DNA of 6,824 bases from Chloroflexota bacterium (GTDB taxonomy: Bacteria; Chloroflexota; Limnocylindria; Limnocylindrales; CSP1-4). The notes beneath the pieces were generated by a model, which saw only the letters and a program-made list of their open reading frames with translations, was not told the origin of the DNA and made no database searches. The translations under genes and the position numbers were made by a program. Below, piece after piece: positions 1 through 4,690 of the stretch (positions are counted from its first letter, which is position 1; each line of letters starts with the position of its first letter). The DNA lies in contig JAJYNP010000200.1 of assembly GCA_021786265.1 (NCBI GenBank), positions 1 to 6,824 of the forward strand. The letters run 5' to 3'.

Positions 1-154
1 TCAGCCGCCGCGAACCGATGGCGACGCCGAGCGCGGCTGCCACGTCGTTCGTCGACACGACGTCACGACCGAAGATCTCGAAGTCGGCGACAGCGCGCGA
101 GACCCACCGAGGGACGTGGCGACTGATAAGTTCGGATTGCGGCTCCTGTTCCAT
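1..154 (-). CDS. Unidentified protein, N-terminal 51 residues, runs off the left edge
   Basis: An ATG at 154-152 opens a frame that stays open to the window edge, in a different frame from the tcmP remnant. The protein begins MEQEPQSELISRHVPRW and continues with a helical stretch and a segment reading DVVSTNDVAAALGV, which looks like a small helix-turn-helix or winged-helix element. I do not recognise the family. A promoter-like pair ends 7 nt before the ATG, so the message could be leaderless. Alternatively this is not a separate gene but the displaced C-terminal part of the broken tcmP: the frame is open upstream too, and DIIAYMEQE before and around the ATG loosely resembles the VLIxFMYE strand of TcmP. 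The sequence to the left of the window would decide. Confidence 0.5.
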   Translation of the reverse strand, partial: MEQEPQSELISRHVPRWVSRAVADFEIFGRDVVSTNDVAAALGVAIGSRRL

Positions 155-161
155 GTAAGCA

Positions 162-189
162 ATAATATCCGATCTGTCACGACTCGCAA
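162..189 (-). promoter_or_regulatory. Putative leaderless promoter for the frame starting at 154
   Basis: On the minus strand TTGCGA (189-184) is followed after 16 nt by TATTAT (167-162), and then 7 nt (TGCTTAC) lead directly to the ATG at 154. That spacing would put the transcription start at or next to the start codon. The AT-rich patch stands out in a GC-rich neighbourhood. It lies inside the stretch where tcmP homology has already ended. It is a visual match only; chance is possible. Confidence 0.5.
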
Positions 190-765
190 CAGGCGATCGA
201 GCACCACCGCGCTCGTACCGCCCCGGGACGGCGAGATGCCCCACTGACGCGCCACGCCGGCATGCGCGACTGGCTGGGGCCGGCGCCGACGAACGTCGAC
301 TGGATCGCACGGTTCGCGGTCGAGCATGCTCCCCATCACCGCATCGAATGACCCCTGTGTGACCCCAACGTGGACATTCGCGGGCAGCGTTAGGGCGGCG
401 ATCTCGGTCCGTAAGTGTGCGACTCGTCGAGGATCGACCTCAATGAAGTCGTAATGGAGCTCCAGGGGATCCATGGCCTTCCGGCCTGTGTGGCTGAGGT
501 ATGCGTCGATCATGAGGAGCGGGCTGCCAGGCTCTCCACCTTTGTACCGGCCTGGCCCGGCGAACCCGTCGATGAGGTCCAGCCGGCTGTTCCGTCCAGC
601 CATGATCGGCAGCCAGGCATGCAGGTAGCGCACGAGAAACCGATGCTTCGCGTGGGTGTGCTCCTCGTAGTCCCAGAGGACGTCATCCGGGGCGGCCATT
701 GTGGTTGCCGAGATCTCCTATCGAGCCGGACACTCCTGTCGGCCAAGGCGCCGCGAAAGGTCTCT

Positions 766-777
766 TGATCATGATCA
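766..777. repeat. 12-bp perfect palindrome TGATCATGATCA
   Basis: Two overlapping TGATCA units form a perfect dyad in an AT-rich pocket upstream of tcmP. It overlaps the possible -10 box of that gene, which is where an operator would act. No regulator can be assigned. Confidence 0.5.
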
Positions 778-779
778 TA
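774..779 (-). promoter_or_regulatory. Possible -10 box for tcmP
   Basis: TATGAT on the minus strand (779-774) differs from TATAAT at one position and sits about 75 nt before the tcmP ATG. The hexamer 17 nt further upstream, GTGTTA (802-797), is a poor -35. The -10 overlaps the palindrome at 766-777, so a protein bound there could block transcription. Low confidence. Confidence 0.5.
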
Positions 780-884
780 TCGAGCGCTCCCGCGCGTAAC
801 ACCCGAGTTCCTCGAGCCGTGCGCCCCTCGGCACCGGCCGGTCCAGGTAGGCCGCGCCCGCGGATTGAGATTGCGCACGGTGGC

Positions 885-897
885 GGTGGGACCCACC
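885..897. repeat. 13-bp palindrome GGTGGGACCCACC
   Basis: Six-base arms GGTGGG (885-890) and CCCACC (892-897) flank a single A, so as RNA they could not form a tight hairpin without melting the centre. A DNA-level dyad is more likely than a terminator. There is no T-tract on either side. In GC-rich DNA such a dyad can also arise by chance. Confidence 0.5.
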
Positions 898-1028
898 ACG
901 ATCAGCTCGACGCCGCGGGCTGGCCTGAGGGAGGAACCCAGGCGGATGAGACAGGCAGCACCTCCAGACTGGGCCTGCTTCCGGTGAGTGTGGGTGTCCG
1001 CGAAAGGTTCCGCTGAATCCTGGGTGAT

Positions 1029-2093
1029 CTACGTCGCCATTCCCAAGCGCTTCGCGACATCCTCGTAGTCGGGTGCCTCGGCGTAGAGACGCTCGAGATC
1101 GGCCCGTGCCCGCTTCGGTTGGCCGGCGGCCTCGTAGGCGAGGGCTCGCTCGTACCGGAGGGCGTGGAGCAGTTCGGCCGGCCGATCTGCCGTCCGCCGA
1201 AGCGTCTCCGACAGCACCGCCGCGGCCGCATCGGGTAGGCCAAGATCGCGCAGCGCCGTCGCCCGGTACAGCCGGAGCGCGGCGTGGATCGCGGAGTCGT
1301 TGGGCACGTTCTCACCGAGTCGGGCGGCCTCCTCGAGCGCTGAACGCTCGGCAGGCTGGCTGTGGACGAGGAGCTCGGCCAGCGACAGCCGGACGACCGG
1401 GTCGTCGGGCGCCAGCGCCTGCAGACGGCGGAGGGCCGTCATGGCGTCGGCAGCGCGCCCGAGGCGTTGGTACGCCTCGACGAGTGCGAGGAGGGCGCCC
1501 TTGAGGCTCGGCTCGAGGGACGCAGAGACCTCGTCGGTGATGTGAAGGACCAGCGTCGCCGTGATGCCATACCGATCGACGGTGCGGCCGAGCTCGTCCG
1601 AGGCTGCCACGGCTGCCTCAAGGTCTGTTGCCGCCTCCCCGAACGCCCCTGCCTGGAGTGCGAGGCAGCCGGCCAGGAACGCGCCATCGGCGAGGTGGGT
1701 GGCCGCGCGGAGGTGGGCAAGGGCCGTGTCGTGGTCGCCATCGACCAGGGCTCGACAGCCGTCGACGAAGGCCTGCTCGTCGGCCGGCGTCACCAGCCGA
1801 CGGAAGAAGGACAGCGTCAGCTTCTGGCCTGCCCTCGGCGTCCCGATGACTGGCGGAAGAGAGCCAGCTGGCGCCCCGGCGTCCGAGCTCCGACTCCTTG
1901 AGGCTGCCTGGCGGTGGACCGTCGTCCAGTAGAGGCCGGTCCCGGGCAGCCCGATCGTGGTGCGTCGCCCACGCGATCCACCGAACGTGACGTGACCGCC
2001 CCGTGCGCCGACCGACAGCGACGGCCCGGACTTGCTCAGATTGACGGTGAGCCCGGGCGCGATCCGCAGCCGGCGGAAGAACCGGTAGCTCAC
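1029..2093 (-). CDS. DUF4236 domain protein with TPR-like repeats
   Basis: This is a 354-residue protein of unknown function. Residues 1-58 are a clear DUF4236 domain: FRRLRIAPGLTVNLSKSG, then a glycine-rich stretch and IGLPGTGLYW, the usual pattern of a small beta-rich domain. A Ser/Ala/Pro linker (about 60-85) leads to an alpha-helical region from about 100 to the end, with repeated A-rich helix pairs (for example ALAHLRAATHLADGAFLAG, AYQRLGRAADAMTALRRLQALAPDDP, AYEAAGQPKRARADLERLYAEAPD) that fit tetratricopeptide repeats and suggest a protein-binding scaffold. No signal peptide or membrane helix is seen. The GTG start at 2093 was chosen because the domain begins there, GAGG lies 7 nt upstream, and the GTG overlaps the upstream gene's TGA in GTGA. 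The frame stays open further upstream but that part only shadows the neighbouring gene. The coupling implies co-expression with the HTH/zinc-module protein. Confidence 0.5.
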   Translation of the reverse strand: MSYRFFRRLRIAPGLTVNLSKSGPSLSVGARGGHVTFGGSRGRRTTIGLPGTGLYWTTVHRQAASRSRSSDAGAPAGSLPPVIGTPRAGQKLTLSFFRRLVTPADEQAFVDGCRALVDGDHDTALAHLRAATHLADGAFLAGCLALQAGAFGEAATDLEAAVAASDELGRTVDRYGITATLVLHITDEVSASLEPSLKGALLALVEAYQRLGRAADAMTALRRLQALAPDDPVVRLSLAELLVHSQPAERSALEEAARLGENVPNDSAIHAALRLYRATALRDLGLPDAAAAVLSETLRRTADRPAELLHALRYERALAYEAAGQPKRARADLERLYAEAPDYEDVAKRLGMAT

Positions 2094-2950
2094 CCGAGGC
2101 CCTCGCCGATCTTGCTCGGCTCGGACTCCAGGCCCGCCGTCTTCTGACAGACGCCACAGGGTCGAGCTCTGGGACGCCGCTCCGGCAGGACCCAGCGATC
2201 CCGGGACAGCCCACACAAGGTTGTCTTGCCGTCGCCGAGGTGCCACCCGGCCCGCCGGGTCGACTCGCCCCCGCCCGGATGCTGGACGACGGTCAGCATC
2301 GGCCGAATCGTCTTGGGCGTGAGCGGGGGCCGTCGCCGCCGCTCGAGCTTTTCGAGCCGGAGCCGGTCGCGGATCGCCTCGCAGTCCCGGCACAGCCGGC
2401 TGTAGCACCAGTGCTCCGTCGTCACCTCCCAGCGGCCGACCGGCTCCTTCTCGCACAGCGTCGTCTTGCCGTCGCCGAGGTGCCAGGAGACGGTTCGATC
2501 GACCCGCTGGCCGGAGCGGTACGTGTACGTGCGCCGGTCGCCCATGTACCGCAGGCCCCACTGGTCGAGGTCCCGCCGCGCCTCGACCCAGGCTCGCAGC
2601 TGACCGGTCAGAAGGCGGCCGATGTACTCGTCGATCTCGACCCGCGGGATCCGCCGCCGGCCGTAGGTCTGCACGGTCACCGCCCGGAGCTCGCCCTCCG
2701 TGATCAGCGACCGGACGGCATCCTCACCGATGCCCAGGAGCTCGGCGGCCTGGCCGCTGGTCAGGAGGAGCGGCGAGAGGACGCGGCGATCGTGGGGTGC
2801 GTCGAGGTTCGCGCTGAGCACGTTGCGGAGCGTCGCGCAGACGTGGCAGTCGCACCGATCGTGGGTGTCTGCGGCGAGGTCCAGATCGGTATCCACGAGA
2901 TTGAGTGTAGCGATTGGGCCCTCGCACGTTGTCGATGCGACGTGGGACAT
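2090..2950 (-). CDS. HTH (excisionase/MerR-like) DNA-binding protein with duplicated Cys/His modules
   Basis: This 286-residue protein is probably a DNA-binding regulator. Residues about 62-114 form an excisionase-type helix-turn-helix: LTSGQAAELLGIGEDAVRSL, then a wing, GRRRIPRVEIDEYI. N-terminal to it, H30, C33, C35 and C38 form a small Cys/His cluster. C-terminal to it, the motif WHLGDGKTTLC occurs twice (156-166 and 236-246), each copy followed by a CxxC (CRDC at 187-190, CGVC at 265-268), which fits two zinc-ribbon-like modules. A basic helix (about 195-207) separates them. Metal binding is inference. The longest frame is given, from ATG 2950, but neither a Shine-Dalgarno nor a -10 box serves that ATG. 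GTG 2896, 7 nt after TACACT, is an attractive leaderless start and would remove 18 residues. The gene is divergent from brxA and translationally coupled to the DUF4236/TPR gene. It could be a regulator of the BREX operon or a mobile-element factor. It has no WYL domain, so it is not a typical BrxR. Confidence 0.5.
   Translation of the reverse strand: MSHVASTTCEGPIATLNLVDTDLDLAADTHDRCDCHVCATLRNVLSANLDAPHDRRVLSPLLLTSGQAAELLGIGEDAVRSLITEGELRAVTVQTYGRRRIPRVEIDEYIGRLLTGQLRAWVEARRDLDQWGLRYMGDRRTYTYRSGQRVDRTVSWHLGDGKTTLCEKEPVGRWEVTTEHWCYSRLCRDCEAIRDRLRLEKLERRRRPPLTPKTIRPMLTVVQHPGGGESTRRAGWHLGDGKTTLCGLSRDRWVLPERRPRARPCGVCQKTAGLESEPSKIGEGLG
2223..2245 (-). repeat. 23-bp direct repeat, copy in the second Cys/His module
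   Basis: These 23 bases are identical to 2463-2485, exactly 240 bp (80 codons) away and in the same frame. They encode the WHLGDGKT part of the second Cys/His module. The flanking DNA of the two modules has diverged. Confidence 0.5.
2463..2485 (-). repeat. 23-bp direct repeat, copy in the first Cys/His module
   Basis: Partner of the copy at 2223-2245. Identity at synonymous positions, while surrounding codons differ, suggests recent duplication or gene conversion of the metal-binding core. Recombination between the copies would delete 80 codons in frame. Confidence 0.5.
2904..2909 (-). promoter_or_regulatory. -10 box for a leaderless start of the HTH gene at 2896
   Basis: TACACT (2909-2904, minus strand) is followed by 7 nt and then GTG at 2896, in frame with the HTH protein. 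The -35 is weak: GACAAC at an 18-nt spacer or TCGACA at 20 nt. If this is the promoter, the ATG at 2950 lies upstream of the transcript and cannot be the start. Confidence 0.5.
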
Positions 2951-3316
2951 CCGCGAGGGCCGGATTTGGCACGGCTCGACAGAACCCGCGCCCTACACGA
3001 CCTGGACCGCGTCGACGCCGACGCCCAGGCGGCCGCAGCGCCGAGTGCCCCTTGCGGCCTGCTCCCGGAGGCGGTCGACGCGATGTCCGCGAGACTCTTG
3101 GCAGGGTAGACGCCGCGCCGTCTCATCCCGAGGCGCGGAGCCACGGTGCCCCACGCCCGCTATTGTTCATTCGGGGCCAAGAACTCGCTCGAGGTCGCGC
3201 TGGAACTGCGGCCCAGGTCCCGTGGCCAGGAGGGCACTCTGAGCTTGGTCGACAAGCACCAGCCGCGAATCGAGCCAGTTGCTCCGCAACCCGCAACGCA
3301 CGGGAACCCGTGTGCG
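2951..3316. other. Divergent intergenic region between the HTH gene and brxA
   Basis: No gene is supported here on either strand. The brxA frame is open back to a GTG at 3146, but that stretch shows no BrxA-like sequence. I see no convincing -35/-10 pair for the brx operon: TATTGT at 3161-3166 is a possible -10 without a -35. The only strong structure is the palindrome next to the brxA start. The region should hold the brx promoter. Confidence 0.5.
3299..3312. promoter_or_regulatory. 14-bp perfect palindrome, candidate operator before brxA
   Basis: CACGGG (3299-3304), AA, CCCGTG (3307-3312) form a perfect dyad that ends 4 nt before the brxA ATG, where a Shine-Dalgarno would normally be. A bound repressor, or an RNA hairpin with a very small loop, could hinder expression or initiation. 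No regulator is proven; the divergent HTH protein is a candidate by position. Confidence 0.5.
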
Positions 3317-4117
3317 ATGAATGGCTTCGCCAGTCCGGACTCCCAGCCCTACACAGCGCGGTTGGCTGGCGCTGGCGCGCTCCTCGACGAGCTCGAGGCT
3401 GTGCTCCACACGGCCCCTGCGCAGGCGTCTCGCGCCGACTTCCGTCGGTTGATCATCGAGGAGAATGCGGCCAGGAAGTCCACCGCGAACGCGCGGTTGT
3501 GGACGTGGAAGCGCCTGAAGCTGCGGTATCTCCTCGATTCGCCAGACTGCCCGGAGTTCACAGCCTTTCACCTGGCACATGCGGCGGCGCGGACCACGGA
3601 GGACCGGCGGATCGTCGCGGCCCTGATGCTGGCTCGAACCGATGCGCTCTTCCGCGACGTCACTCTCGATGTCGTGAGCCGCGCGCTGAGGACCCCGGGG
3701 CACGTCGTCAGGCCCGAGTCCATCCGCGCGAATGTCGAGGCGAAGATGCACGCCTCGAGTCTCGTCTGGTCGGCCGAGTCGCTCACCAGCATCACGAACC
3801 ACCTGCTCAGTGCCCTTGCTGACTTCGGGTTCATCGAGGGGTCCCGAGTGAGGCGCACGGCGCGGGTCCGACCCGGCGTCGAGCCGACCGTCTTCGCCGC
3901 GACGCTCGGCCGGCTCGAGGGCCTGACCGACCGCGCCAACCTGGAGTCGCGCTGGTTCCGGTTGCTCGGCCTCGACATCGAGGAGGCGGCGTCGGCGCTC
4001 CGCGAGGCGGCTCGTGCCGGGGCCCTCCGATTCCGGATGCAGGCGGACGTAGTCGAGCTCGTGATCGACGGGCACCAAGGCACCACGGGCGAGCGAGGTC
4101 GATTGGATGCGCCGTAG
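3317..4117 (+). CDS. brxA: BREX protein BrxA (DUF1819)
   Basis: This 266-residue protein matches the DUF1819/BrxA family, small DNA-binding, NusB-like helical proteins of BREX phage defence. The family-typical opening is YTARLAGAGALLDELEAVL (residues 13-31), followed by a basic helical stretch (NARLWTWKRLKLRYL, about 59-73). A winged-helix-like part follows (SSLVWSAESLTSITNHLLSALADFGFIEG, about 150-178), then RWFRLLGLDIEEAASALREAARAGALRFR, with VELVI typical of the C-terminus. The ATG at 3317 was chosen because homology starts a few residues later; an upstream in-frame GTG at 3146 would add 57 unrelated residues. No strong Shine-Dalgarno is seen, as a palindrome fills that place. It is the first gene of the operon and its end overlaps brxB by 11 nt. 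The identification is confident from motifs and gene order; the exact role of BrxA in BREX is not settled. Confidence 0.5.
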   Translation: MNGFASPDSQPYTARLAGAGALLDELEAVLHTAPAQASRADFRRLIIEENAARKSTANARLWTWKRLKLRYLLDSPDCPEFTAFHLAHAAARTTEDRRIVAALMLARTDALFRDVTLDVVSRALRTPGHVVRPESIRANVEAKMHASSLVWSAESLTSITNHLLSALADFGFIEGSRVRRTARVRPGVEPTVFAATLGRLEGLTDRANLESRWFRLLGLDIEEAASALREAARAGALRFRMQADVVELVIDGHQGTTGERGRLDAP

Positions 4118-4652
4118 CGCCGACGACGCGATCCTCGCCCTGCGCCAGCAGGTGCGGGCCTGGGCCGACGGCACCGCGACCGCCGACGTGCGCGTGCTGG
4201 TGTATCCGCCGGAGCGGGAGGCGGAGATGCTTGCCCGGCTCCCCCAGGCCGTCGACGACATGGCCGCCGAGGGCCTGCGGGTCGATCTCGTCGATCTCGG
4301 ACGAGTCCTCCTCGACGAACTGCGGCGCAGCGAGGTGCGCCTCGCCCGCCTCCACGAACTCGAGCGGGAGTCAATTGACCTGCTACTCCACGACCTCGGG
4401 GTGATCGGGACCCGGGCCGTCACGCGCCTCCTCCAGCCGCCGTTGCCCGAGGGGGTCGTCTGCCGGCTCGCGATCAACACGGGCGCTCTCGCCGCCTTCG
4501 TGTCCTATGCCGCGATCACCAACGAGCTCCACGGATCGGTCGAGCACCCGTCGGTCGCCACTGTGATCGCGTTCCCGGGAGAGGCCGACGAGCGCTCCCT
4601 CAACCTGCTCGGGCTGCGAGTGGACACCAACTACCGCGTCGCGCGGATCTGA
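4107..4652 (+). CDS. brxB: BREX protein BrxB (DUF1788)
   Basis: This 181-residue protein has the length and pattern of the DUF1788/BrxB family. Landmarks are VLVYPPEREAEMLARLP (about 31-47), VDLVDLGRVLLDEL (about 59-72), a central helical part, then ALAAFVSYAAITNELHG (about 127-143) and the conserved end VATVIAFPGEADERSLNLLGL (about 149-169) with a final NYRVARI. BrxB is essential in characterised BREX systems, but its biochemistry is not established. The ATG at 4107 lies inside the end of brxA (11-nt overlap), with GAGG at 4095-4098 spaced 8 nt upstream, so the two genes are probably translationally coupled. No truncation or odd feature is seen. BrxA directly before it and BrxC directly after it confirm the call. 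Confidence 0.5.
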   Translation: MRRSADDAILALRQQVRAWADGTATADVRVLVYPPEREAEMLARLPQAVDDMAAEGLRVDLVDLGRVLLDELRRSEVRLARLHELERESIDLLLHDLGVIGTRAVTRLLQPPLPEGVVCRLAINTGALAAFVSYAAITNELHGSVEHPSVATVIAFPGEADERSLNLLGLRVDTNYRVARI

Positions 4653-4674
4653 CGACTGAATCGAACCTGTGACC

Positions 4675-4682
4675 GGGAAGGA
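4675..4682 (+). promoter_or_regulatory. Ribosome binding site that decides the brxC start
   Basis: GGGAAGGA lies 8 nt before the GTG at 4691, an ideal spacing. The same run touches the in-frame ATG at 4682, so it cannot serve that ATG. It therefore favours GTG 4691 as the start of brxC. Confidence 0.5.
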
Positions 4683-4690
4683 TGGACGAC

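Larger units (their letters stand above)
1..699 (-). pseudogene. tcmP: Three-Cys-motif partner protein TcmP, N-terminal half only, probably decayed
   Basis: Residues 1-133 read as the N-terminal half of the TcmP family. The opening LWDYEEHTHAKH at 8-19 and the following YLHAWLPIM are family-typical, DGFAGPGRY at 44-52 is the signature loop of a methyltransferase-like Rossmann fold, and FIEVDP at 85-90 is the next strand. TcmP genes usually accompany a three-Cys-motif (Gp37/Gp68-like, DUF5131) protein in defence or mobile loci; none is visible here. After about position 300 the expected FxDPFG segment is missing in this frame, and the tail to the TGA at 3-1 is arginine/serine-rich low-complexity sequence typical of an out-of-frame reading. 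A shifted frame near 300-250 keeps faint similarity (STFV, then SRMP), suggesting an indel plus further decay. The ATG at 699 was chosen because the family motif follows at once; no well-spaced Shine-Dalgarno is seen (an AGGAG lies too far upstream). The TcmP assignment is firm; loss of function is inference. Confidence 0.5.
700..1028. other. Intergenic stretch between the DUF4236/TPR gene and tcmP
   Basis: No convincing gene is seen on either strand. The open frames here are arginine/proline-rich and match nothing I recognise. The stretch contains two perfect palindromes (766-777 and 885-897) and a possible -10 box for tcmP. No tRNA and no U-tract terminator were seen after the DUF4236/TPR stop at 1029. 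Confidence 0.5.

Noticed and set aside
683..778. 31-codon minus-strand frame (MIMIKRPFAAP...) overlapping the tcmP start, a possible leader peptide
   Set aside because: It has no ribosome binding site or attenuator-like structure and starts in a palindromic repeat of ATGATC; chance is likely.
2094..2561. Upstream extension of the DUF4236/TPR frame to 2561
   Set aside because: It overlaps the HTH gene in another frame with low-complexity sequence, while the DUF4236 domain starts exactly at GTG 2093 with a ribosome binding site.
2240..3109. 289-codon open frame on the plus strand across the HTH gene
   Set aside because: It is antisense to a gene with clear HTH and Cys/His motifs; its own product is Pro/Ala/Arg-rich without recognisable motifs, as expected of a GC-rich shadow frame.
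3161..3166. TATTGT as the -10 of the brx operon
   Set aside because: No acceptable -35 lies 16-18 nt upstream and it is not an extended -10; support is too weak.
3244..3256. Short dyad CTTG-GTCGA-CAAG before brxA
   Set aside because: Four-base arms are too short to stand out in DNA of this composition.
3146..3316. Earlier GTG start for brxA at 3146
   Set aside because: The extra 57 residues show no BrxA-like sequence and there is no ribosome binding site; homology begins just after ATG 3317.
3167..4480. 437-codon open frame on the minus strand across brxA and brxB
   Set aside because: It is antisense to two recognised BREX genes; serine/arginine-rich composition and no motifs.
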